5,503 nucleotides of DNA from CAYMRB01 sp964392615 (GTDB taxonomy: Bacteria > Planctomycetota > UBA8108): the NCBI GenBank assembly GCA_964392615.1, contig CAYMRB010000561.1, forward strand, positions 1 through 5,503, in the 5' to 3' direction. The notes beneath the pieces were generated by a model. It worked only from the letters and a program-made list of their open reading frames with translations. It did not search any database and had not been told where the DNA came from. A program made the translations under genes and the position numbers. This document shows positions 1-4,242 of this stretch, one piece after another; within the stretch, counting starts at the first letter, position 1, and each line of letters starts with the position of its first letter.

Positions 1-656
1 CCGACGCCGGGCTCGCCGAGCAGGACCGGATTGTTCTTCGTACGGCGGCTGAGGATCTGGATAACGCGCTCGATTTCGTCGTGGCGGCCGATGACCGGAT
101 CGAGCTTGCCCTCACGCGCGAGCTCTGTCAGGTCGCGACCGAACGCGTCGAGCGCCGGGGTCTTCGATCGCCCGGAGCGCTGCTGCGACGATTGAGGAAT
201 CGAGCTCTCGGTCTCCTGGTCGGCGCCGAGCAGCTCGAGCACCTCGCAACGCACGTCCTCGAGCTTCAGCCCGCGATCGACGAGCACCTGCGCGGCGACA
301 CCGTCGTTCTCGCGGATCAACCCGAGGAGCAGGTGCTCCGTACCGATATAGTTGTGCCCGAGCTCGTTCGCTTCTTCCATCGAGAGCTCGAGGACTTTCT
401 TGGCACGCGGGGTGAACGGCAGCTGCCCCATCGTGACCATCGACGGTCCCGATTGAACGTTCTTCTCGATCTCGCTGCGGATCTTGTTGATCTCGACGCC
501 GAGATTCTTCAAGACGTTCGCGGCGACTCCGCTACCCTCTTGGATCAACCCGAGCAGGATATGCTCCGTACCGATGAAATCGTGGTTGAACCGCTGCGCT
601 TCCTTGCGCGCCAAGGCCATGACTTTGCGGGCACGGTCCGTGAAGCGGTCGAACAT
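1..656 (-). CDS. clpC: ATP-dependent Clp protease ATP-binding subunit ClpC, N-terminal part (runs off the left edge)
   Basis: AAA+ unfoldase that feeds substrates to the ClpP peptidase in the cytoplasm. 218 residues are visible, beginning MFDRFTDRARKVMALARKEA. They contain two Clp-N repeats (about 1-75 and 76-145), each with a GTEHxLLGLI motif (29-38 and 105-114), a Gln/Ser-rich linker (about 146-166), and the start of the D1 AAA module (LDPVIGR, 185-191; RTKNNPVLLGEPGV, 205-218). The window ends inside the Walker A loop. In Bacillus subtilis ClpC, the Glu of each GTEH motif (E32 and E106) lines a phospho-arginine pocket. Both are kept here (E31 and E107), so this N-domain should read the McsB mark. 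The ATG at 656-654 is preceded by GGGAGG (673-668) with 11 nt between. The M-domain and the rest lie outside. The identification is very secure; ClpC rather than ClpA/ClpB follows from the N-domain and the mcsAB neighbours. Confidence 0.97.
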   Translation of the reverse strand, partial: MFDRFTDRARKVMALARKEAQRFNHDFIGTEHILLGLIQEGSGVAANVLKNLGVEINKIRSEIEKNVQSGPSMVTMGQLPFTPRAKKVLELSMEEANELGHNYIGTEHLLLGLIRENDGVAAQVLVDRGLKLEDVRCEVLELLGADQETESSIPQSSQQRSGRSKTPALDAFGRDLTELAREGKLDPVIGRHDEIERVIQILSRRTKNNPVLLGEPGV

Positions 657-820
657 GATGGAGATTTCCTCCCGGGGATTCTTTCCTGACCTTCAATCGG
701 GGCGTGACACACCCACGGCAGTCGGGTCGCACGCTATCGTTTTCTTCGACGGTTTCCGGCGAATCGAGCAGCCCCACCGGCAGCTTTGCGATCCTCCGGA
801 CGGTTTCCCGGAAAACGCGA

Positions 821-840
821 CAGCCCGGCCAGACGGGCTG
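821..840 (-). other. GC-rich hairpin between mcsB and clpC (weak terminator or attenuator candidate)
   Basis: On the minus strand CAGCCCG-TCTGGC-CGGGCTG forms a perfect 7-bp stem with a 6-nt loop. It is followed by TCGCG and then four T (815-812). The T run is short and offset by 5 nt, so it is not a textbook intrinsic terminator. Its place about 137 nt after the mcsB stop, and downstream of the candidate clpC promoter, fits either partial termination of mcsAB or attenuation in the clpC leader. Confidence 0.35.
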
Positions 841-893
841 CTCCCGGCGATCCGCGTCCATTCCCGTGCCTTCACCGTACGCAGCTCAGCGCT

Positions 894-921
894 ATTCTGC
901 GAGGAATCACCGTCTTTGCAA
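894..921 (-). promoter_or_regulatory. candidate sigma-70-like promoter for clpC
   Basis: Read on the minus strand: TTGCAA (921-916) as -35, a 16-nt spacer, and CAGAAT (899-894) as -10. Each box matches 4 of 6 consensus bases. Transcription would start near 887 and give a leader of roughly 230 nt before the clpC ATG. It is the best-placed candidate I found in the gap, but it is weak and could be chance. Confidence 0.28.
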
Positions 922-929
922 GTCACTTG
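919..929. promoter_or_regulatory. palindrome overlapping the candidate clpC -35 box
   Basis: CAAGT-C-ACTTG is a perfect 5-bp inverted repeat around one base. It shares three bases with the proposed -35 hexamer, a position where a repressor would block RNA polymerase. No regulator can be named from the sequence, and an 11-bp palindrome can arise by chance. Confidence 0.25.
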
Positions 930-977
930 TTATGCTGCCGCGACGCCTGTGGGGGCCCGGGAAGGCTGGCGAGAATC

Positions 978-2048
978 TCAGCTGGGCAAGCCGCCGGCGC
1001 CGCCTGTCAGACGGTTGCGAATGAACGTGGCACGGGTGATATCGCGCTGCGGCGAGTTGAGCTCGGCGCGCTCGAGCTTCTGCAGGTGGGCGGGTTGCGT
1101 GAAGATGAAGAGCTCGTTGACCGCGCGAGTCTCGACATTCGGAATGATGCCGAGGTTGACGCCCAGCCGCACGGCGGACAGGAGATCCATCGTCTCCTCG
1201 CTGTTGATCGTCCGCGCGGTCTGCAGCATGCCGAAGGCCCGCCAGACCTTGTCCTCGACGACCTCGCGCTTCTGCTCGATCAGGCTCTCGCGAACGGTCC
1301 GCTCGTACTCGATGATCTTGGGGATCACCTGCGCGATGTCCTCGATGATCTCGAGCTCGGACTTGCCGAGCGTCTGCTGGTTGGAGATCTGATAGAAGTC
1401 GCCGGATGCCCGCGTTCCCTCGCCGTACAGTCCTCGTACGGCGAGATTGATCTTCGACACGGCCTGGTACACCTTGTCGATCTGACGCGTCATGACGAGA
1501 GACGGCAGGTGCAGCATGACCGACGCGCGCAGGCCCGTGCCCACATTGGTCGGACACACCGTCAGATAGCCGTAGCGCGACGAAAACGCGTAGTCGAGGC
1601 GCTCCTCGAGGCGCGTATCGACCGCGTCGACGCGCTCCCAGGTCTCGCGCAGCTGGAGGCCGGACGAGAGGCCCTGAATCCTCAGGTGATCCTCCTCGTT
1701 GACCATGATGCTGACCGTCTCGCGCTGGCCGAGGCCGACGCCGCGCGGCCCCTTGCCGAACGCGTGCTCGCGGCTGATCAGGTGACGCTCGACCAGGAAG
1801 AGCCGGTCGAGCAGGGTCAGCGCCGGCAGGCTGAAGTAGGTCATGTCGGGCGCGAGATCCATCGACAGGAGATTCTCGCGAATCAGCCGCTCGGACTGAC
1901 CACTCTCCTTCGGATCCGCGGTCGACAGGAACGGGAAATCCGCAAAATTCCTCGCCAGCCGGATGCGCGAGCTGACGACGATGTCCGATTCCGGTCCCTC
2001 GCCGCACAACCACTCACCCGCGCTGGACTGGAGGTCGCTCAATTCCAT
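978..2048 (-). CDS. mcsB: protein arginine kinase McsB
   Basis: Transfers phosphate from ATP to arginine side chains of proteins, marking them for ClpC-ClpP. 356 residues from the ATG at 2048-2046, close to the family's usual length of about 355-365. Visible landmarks, numbered from that ATG: GPESDIVVSSRIRLARN (18-34), NEEDH (117-121), and CPTNVGTGLRAS (165-176) with catalytic Cys165. Further on are GLYGEG (206-211) and RDITRA (335-340). The last matches the RDxxRA allosteric phospho-arginine pocket of Firmicute McsB, which separates McsB from creatine/arginine kinases of metabolism. Start choice: an in-frame GTG at 2072-2070 would add 8 residues and has GGGAG 13 nt upstream. The ATG gives an N-terminus nearly equal in length to B. 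subtilis McsB, so I prefer it. Lies 78-102 nt after mcsA, in the same reading frame. No truncation or missing key residue seen. Confidence 0.95.
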   Translation of the reverse strand: MELSDLQSSAGEWLCGEGPESDIVVSSRIRLARNFADFPFLSTADPKESGQSERLIRENLLSMDLAPDMTYFSLPALTLLDRLFLVERHLISREHAFGKGPRGVGLGQRETVSIMVNEEDHLRIQGLSSGLQLRETWERVDAVDTRLEERLDYAFSSRYGYLTVCPTNVGTGLRASVMLHLPSLVMTRQIDKVYQAVSKINLAVRGLYGEGTRASGDFYQISNQQTLGKSELEIIEDIAQVIPKIIEYERTVRESLIEQKREVVEDKVWRAFGMLQTARTINSEETMDLLSAVRLGVNLGIIPNVETRAVNELFIFTQPAHLQKLERAELNSPQRDITRATFIRNRLTGGAGGLPS

Positions 2049-2122
2049 CTTGCCGACGCTCTGATGCTCCACCTGTCGACTCGCGCTCCCGCTTCCTCTC
2101 TCGCGCCTGGCTCGACTCTCGC

Positions 2123-2140
2123 TCGGCGCGGATGCGCCGA
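2123..2140 (-). other. intercistronic hairpin between mcsA and mcsB
   Basis: On the minus strand TCGGCGC-ATCC-GCGCCGA forms a perfect 7-bp GC-rich stem with a 4-nt loop. It begins 10 nt after the mcsA TGA. No T run follows, so it is unlikely to terminate. It could protect the upstream message, tune McsA:McsB ratios, or slow ribosomes just past the stop. The stem is seen; the role is a guess. Confidence 0.45.
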
Positions 2141-2150
2141 ATAGCGCTCC

Positions 2151-2657
2151 TCAGTCGACGCGCCCCTCCAGCCGGTAGATGCGGTCCCGCAGCTCCGCGG
2201 CCCGCTCGTACGCTTCCTCGTTGACCGCTTCCTCGAGGTCCGCTCGCAGGGACCGTAGCTCGCGCTCGCGCTCGATCTGGTCGCTCGCCCGCGCGGGCAC
2301 CTTGCCCTCGTGCTGGCCCCGGGCGTGGATCTTCTCCAGGAGGTCTCCGAGCTTGCCACCGAACGATTCGTAGCACTTGGGGCAGCCGAATTTGCCGGAC
2401 GACCGGAACTGCCGGTAGCTCGTACCGCAGACCGCACAGTGCTCGCCCTGGACCTCGGTCGGAGCGTCGGCGACCTCATCATCGATCAGATGCGACGGAA
2501 ACACCGGCGCCTCGGAGCTCGCCTTGTGCATGTAGCTCTTGATCGTGACGCCCTGCTTCTTGGCGCACGCGTCGCAGAGGTGAACTTCCTTCTTGACGCC
2601 GTTGGAGACGTCGGTGAGGTGCACGGTCGCTTCGGCTTGACAGCATTCACATTCCAT
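2151..2657 (-). CDS. mcsA: McsA: zinc-finger, UVR-domain activator of the McsB arginine kinase
   Basis: 168 residues. In Firmicutes, McsA binds and activates McsB and helps hand substrates to ClpC. Four CxxC pairs can be seen: C3/C6 (within MECECC), C28/C31 (CDAC), C74/C77 (CAVC) and C92/C95 (CPKC). They give two probable zinc sites in the same order as in B. subtilis McsA. The stretch FRSSGKFGCPKCYESF (84-99) is the best-matching segment. The C-terminus (about 128-163, ERELRSLRADLEEAVNEEAY) is a UVR (UvrB/UvrC) helical hairpin. The ATG at 2657-2655 is chosen because GAGGAG (2675-2670) lies 12 nt upstream and the CxxC must be near the N-terminus. The same frame stays open far upstream, but that part is antisense to the next gene and is not protein-like. 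First gene of the cluster; no ctsR precedes it. UVR-domain proteins of unknown role are the main alternative; the mcsB neighbour settles it. Confidence 0.93.
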   Translation of the reverse strand: MECECCQAEATVHLTDVSNGVKKEVHLCDACAKKQGVTIKSYMHKASSEAPVFPSHLIDDEVADAPTEVQGEHCAVCGTSYRQFRSSGKFGCPKCYESFGGKLGDLLEKIHARGQHEGKVPARASDQIERERELRSLRADLEEAVNEEAYERAAELRDRIYRLEGRVD

Positions 2658-2751
2658 GTCTACGGATGGCTCCTCGCGAGCCCGGTCTCGCTGGCGACCC
2701 CGCGCCCGGCAGCGACCCGCGCCACCGAGCTGACGCGAACGGCCCGGCCAC

Positions 2752-2886
2752 AGAGGCTCTTGATTCCCGATGATGGTAGCACGGCGAGCAGCGAACTCCA
2801 GGTCCCTCGGCGGGCCCGACACCCCCGCCCCCGCGACTCGCGACACCGCGTCCGCGCGGACAGAAGAGAGGCTCTCCGTGATGGTA
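2752..2886. repeat. twice-occurring motif pair in the mcsA/glycosyltransferase divergent region
   Basis: AGAGGCTCT occurs at 2752-2760 and 2867-2875. TGATGGTA follows at 2771-2778 and 2879-2886, so the order is the same and the gaps are 10 and 3 nt. AGAGGCTCT is itself a near-palindrome (AGAG-N-CTCT). The second GATGGT also pairs with ACCATC at 2893-2898. Placed between divergent genes, these could be paired operator sites. The repetition is directly seen; regulatory use is inferred, and chance is possible given the short lengths. Confidence 0.35.
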
Positions 2887-2898
2887 TTTCGGACCATC
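2880..2898. other. inverted repeat upstream of the glycosyltransferase RBS
   Basis: GATGGT-ATTTCGG-ACCATC is a perfect 6-bp inverted repeat with a 7-nt centre. It may be an operator or a leader stem. It is followed 4 nt later by a second hairpin at 2903-2920. Confidence 0.35.
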
Positions 2899-2902
2899 GC
2901 CC

Positions 2903-2920
2903 CGGTTGTCTTTACAACCG
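2903..2920 (+). other. hairpin directly before the glycosyltransferase RBS
   Basis: CGGTTGT-CTTT-ACAACCG is a perfect 7-bp stem with a 4-nt loop. It ends three bases before the GGAGGA ribosome binding site (2924-2929). If transcribed, it would sit at the edge of the initiation region and could affect ribosome access. Confidence 0.4.
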
Positions 2921-2923
2921 ATC

Positions 2924-2929
2924 GGAGGA
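2924..2929 (+). promoter_or_regulatory. ribosome binding site that decides the glycosyltransferase start
   Basis: GGAGGA lies 12 nt before the ATG at 2942. It rules against the upstream in-frame TTG at 2906, which lies before this site and would add 12 residues with no family likeness. A GTG at 2931 is out of frame. Confidence 0.7.
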
Positions 2930-2941
2930 CGTGACGCGACG

Positions 2942-3733
2942 ATGGACGCACCGAACGACGGGCCTCGCCCCAATCTCGGCGTCTTCTTGAAGGCGCCGAT
3001 TCCCGGAACGGTGAAGACGCGGCTCGCGGCGACGATCGGCGCGACAGCCGCCGCCGAGCTATATCGGGACCTGGCGCGCGACACGCTCGATTGGGTCGCC
3101 AACGCGGACACCGGCGCCGCGATCCTCTTCTACACGCCGGCCGATGCGGCCGCGGCCTGCCGCGAGCTCGCCCCGAGCGGCGCGACCGGACTGCGACTCC
3201 TGCCGCAGTGCTCCGGCGACCTCGGCGCGCGCATGAAGGCGGCCTTCGACGCGTTGCTGGAACTCGACGCCCCCGGCGCCGCGGCCGCACGGCCGGCGAT
3301 CCTCGTCGGCACGGACTGCCCCGCGCTCGGGCCGGGCCACGTTGCGGCGGCCGCCAACGCTCTGCGTACCCACGATGTCGCCCTCGGCCCGTCGGTCGAC
3401 GGCGGATACTACCTGATCGGGCTGCGGCAGCCCTGCCCCGGCCTCTTCGCGGACATCCCGTGGAGCACGGGACGGGTCCTCGAGGCGACGCTGGCACACG
3501 CTCGCGCGATCTCCCTGCGTGCGGCCCTCCTGCGCGCCGAACGCGACATCGACACCGCCGACGACCTGGCGCCGGTGGCGGCCGAGCTGCTGCGGATCCG
3601 GGCCGCCGTGAAGCGAGGCGAACGGGACGACTTCCCGCGGCGAACGTTCCGGCGCCTGCAGATGCCCCCCCAACATCCGACGTCTGGGGAGGCTTCCGAC
3701 GGGCCCGGCACGGATCGCCCATCGCGTTCGTAA
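2942..3733 (+). CDS. TIGR04282/DUF2064 family glycosyltransferase-like protein (GT-A fold)
   Basis: 263 residues. The family (PF09837; 'rSAM/selenodomain-associated transferase 1') has a nucleotide-sugar-transferase-like alpha/beta fold. Some members act in arsenosugar synthesis, but the donor and acceptor are unknown for most. Visible motifs in order: LGVFLKAPIPGTVKTRL (12-28), the N-terminal nucleotide-binding signature with its KTRL; QCSGDLGARM (89-98); and GTDCPAL (123-129), the acidic metal-site region that is usually GSDCP. These are followed by ALGPSVDGGYYLIGL (147-161), IPWST (172-176) and RDIDTADDL (201-209). No signal peptide or membrane span is seen, so it is probably cytosolic. 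The last 30 or so residues are Pro/Ser/Gly-rich and look disordered. The typical partner, a radical-SAM or selenodomain gene, is not adjacent in this window, so the substrate cannot be inferred. It stands alone between the divergent mcsA and nusA's own promoter. Confidence 0.9.
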   Translation: MDAPNDGPRPNLGVFLKAPIPGTVKTRLAATIGATAAAELYRDLARDTLDWVANADTGAAILFYTPADAAAACRELAPSGATGLRLLPQCSGDLGARMKAAFDALLELDAPGAAAARPAILVGTDCPALGPGHVAAAANALRTHDVALGPSVDGGYYLIGLRQPCPGLFADIPWSTGRVLEATLAHARAISLRAALLRAERDIDTADDLAPVAAELLRIRAAVKRGERDDFPRRTFRRLQMPPQHPTSGEASDGPGTDRPSRS

Positions 3734-3771
3734 GGCCCTGTATTCCAGGCAGTTGCGCGGCAAGGAAAGGC

Positions 3772-3799
3772 TTGACAGGTCCCGGCGCGAGTCTAAAAT
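3772..3799 (+). promoter_or_regulatory. strong sigma-70-type promoter for nusA
   Basis: TTGACA (3772-3777, 6/6 consensus), a 16-nt spacer, and TAAAAT (3794-3799, 5/6). It begins 38 nt after the glycosyltransferase stop and directs transcription rightward, with a predicted start at the A residues near 3805-3806. It is by far the best promoter in the window and implies that nusA is transcribed apart from the preceding gene. Confidence 0.75.
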
Positions 3800-3847
3800 G
3801 CTCCAACCGATCCGGCTCGGCCCCCCACGTACTGCCGTTCACGGACG

Positions 3848-3889
3848 GTCGCTGAGCCCGCGCGAGTACACTCGCCGGGCCTGAGCGAC
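3848..3889 (+). other. 16-bp stem-loop near the 5' end of the nusA leader
   Basis: Outer stem GTCGCT (3848-3853) with AGCGAC (3884-3889); an internal loop; GCCCG (3856-3860) with CGGGC (3876-3880); a one-base bulge at C3861; GCGAG (3862-3866) with CTCGC (3871-3875); loop TACA. It begins about 43 nt after the predicted transcription start. No T run follows, so it is structural rather than a terminator. Confidence 0.55.
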
Positions 3890-4048
3890 GGTCCGCGCGG
3901 GACGGAGTTCGAGGCTTCCCAGATCAGGGCTCGCGCGGCGACGTTGTCCGGCTATGGGGCTGAACGGCGGCGCCGCGACGGGTTTCGGGAGTCGATCCGG
4001 CATTCTCGGACCATCCACGAGGCGCTGCCCGGTTATCCGTGGCAGAGT

Positions 4049-4077
4049 ACGTCCCGCGCCGAGAGCTGCCGGGACGT
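4049..4077 (+). other. 8-bp stem-loop in the nusA leader (possible attenuator)
   Basis: ACGTCCCG (4049-4056) and CGGGACGT (4070-4077) pair perfectly across a 13-nt loop. The stem is followed by the pyrimidine-rich TTCTCGTC. The U content is too low for a confident intrinsic terminator, but this is the most terminator-like of the leader hairpins. Confidence 0.4.
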
Positions 4078-4099
4078 TTCTCGTCTGGGCGGTGCTGCC

Positions 4100-4123
4100 G
4101 TTCGCGCGAACCTCGCGGTTCGC
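4100..4123 (+). other. three-arm GTTCGC/GCGAAC element with two alternative pairings
   Basis: GTTCGC (4100-4105), GCGAACC (4106-4112) and GGTTCGC (4117-4123) lie in a row. The first two form a 12-bp DNA palindrome. The second and third form a perfect 7-bp hairpin with loop TCGC. The hairpin is sterically favoured in RNA. The palindrome could instead be a DNA site or a site of RNA dimerisation. Confidence 0.4.
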
Positions 4124-4186
4124 ACCGAAAGCACAGCGGGGCAGGCGGCGCGTTGCCGGTCGGACATGCCAGGCCGAGTTCGCGAA

Positions 4187-4213
4187 GGAGCGGCCCCCCG
4201 AGCGGGCTGCTCC
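4187..4213 (+). other. 10-bp stem-loop just upstream of the nusA RBS
   Basis: GGAGCGGCCC (4187-4196) pairs with GGGCTGCTCC (4204-4213), with one G-U pair and a 7-nt loop. It ends about 10 nt before the nusA Shine-Dalgarno sequence (4224-4230). No T run follows. The 5' arm contains GGAG, so the stem also hides a decoy ribosome binding sequence. Confidence 0.5.
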
Positions 4214-4242
4214 GTCACTGCCGAGAGGAACACTCGAAACCG

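Larger units (their letters stand above)
657..977 (-). other. mcsB-clpC intergenic region / clpC leader (no gene)
   Basis: 321 nt separate the mcsB stop from the clpC start. Short open frames on both strands here match no family I recognise and lack start and RBS support. On the minus strand it holds a weak candidate promoter (894-921), an 11-bp palindrome that overlaps its -35 box (919-929), a 7-bp GC-rich hairpin (821-840), and a 10-bp direct repeat GACGGTTTCC on the plus strand at 748-757 and 799-808. I see no CIRCE element (TTAGCACTC-N9-GAGTGCTAA) and no CtsR-type heptad repeat. The length suggests that clpC has a leader or promoter of its own in addition to any read-through from mcsAB. 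Confidence 0.6.
2658..2941. other. divergent intergenic region between mcsA and the glycosyltransferase gene
   Basis: 284 nt from which mcsA is read leftward and the glycosyltransferase gene rightward. Promoters for both are expected here, but I found no pair of -35/-10 boxes good enough to call on either strand. It contains the motif pair at 2752-2886, two hairpins (2880-2898 and 2903-2920) and both ribosome binding sites. Confidence 0.6.
3806..4242 (+). other. long structured nusA leader (about 437 nt without a convincing gene)
   Basis: The stretch from the predicted transcription start to the nusA ATG has no protein I can recognise. It contains several stem-loops: 3831-3849 (7 bp with one bulge), 3848-3889 (16 bp), 4025-4045 (8 bp with one bulge), 4049-4077 (8 bp), 4106-4123 (7 bp) and 4187-4213 (10 bp). 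GTTCGC recurs at 4100, 4118 and 4178, and its complement GCGAAC at 4106, which allows alternative pairings. The conserved cores of RNase P RNA, SRP RNA and tmRNA (with its 3' tRNA-like end) are not present. It could be a cis-acting 5' UTR for nusA or a separate small RNA ending before the gene. rimP, which precedes nusA in many bacteria, is absent. Confidence 0.6.

Noticed and set aside
81..689. Plus-strand open frame of about 200 codons over the clpC segment
   Set aside because: It is the complement of the ClpC N-domain, which matches its family from the start codon to the Walker A loop; the plus-strand translation is an antisense shadow.
657..977. CtsR or CIRCE operator upstream of clpC
   Set aside because: Neither the heptad repeat of CtsR sites nor the TTAGCACTC-N9-GAGTGCTAA element is present on either strand.
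907..2013. Long alternative frames on both strands across mcsB (for example 786-2144 plus and 907-2013 minus)
   Set aside because: They overlap mcsB in other frames and give low-complexity Arg/Ala/Leu-rich translations. McsB is unmistakable in its own frame.
2123..2153. Selenocysteine insertion at the mcsA TGA using the hairpin 10 nt downstream
   Set aside because: McsA ends at its usual place after the UVR domain, the hairpin loop ATCC lacks the expected early G, and no known McsA carries selenocysteine there.
2658..3842. Upstream extension of the mcsA frame, open for about 395 codons on the minus strand
   Set aside because: It is antisense to the glycosyltransferase gene and its promoter region. 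The translation is Arg/Pro/Ala-rich with no family resemblance, and the McsA CxxC motif and SD fix the start at 2657. Open antisense frames are common in GC-rich genes.
3954..3990. tmRNA-like 5' end (GGGGCTGA followed by CGACGGG)
   Set aside because: The short match is not followed within a tmRNA length by a tag frame or the 3' tRNA-like end with its T-arm and CCA; the expected 3' end would fall inside nusA.
4117..4130. T-arm-like GGTTCGCACC suggesting a tRNA
   Set aside because: The flanks do not form a 5-bp T stem, and no acceptor, D or anticodon arms are found around it.
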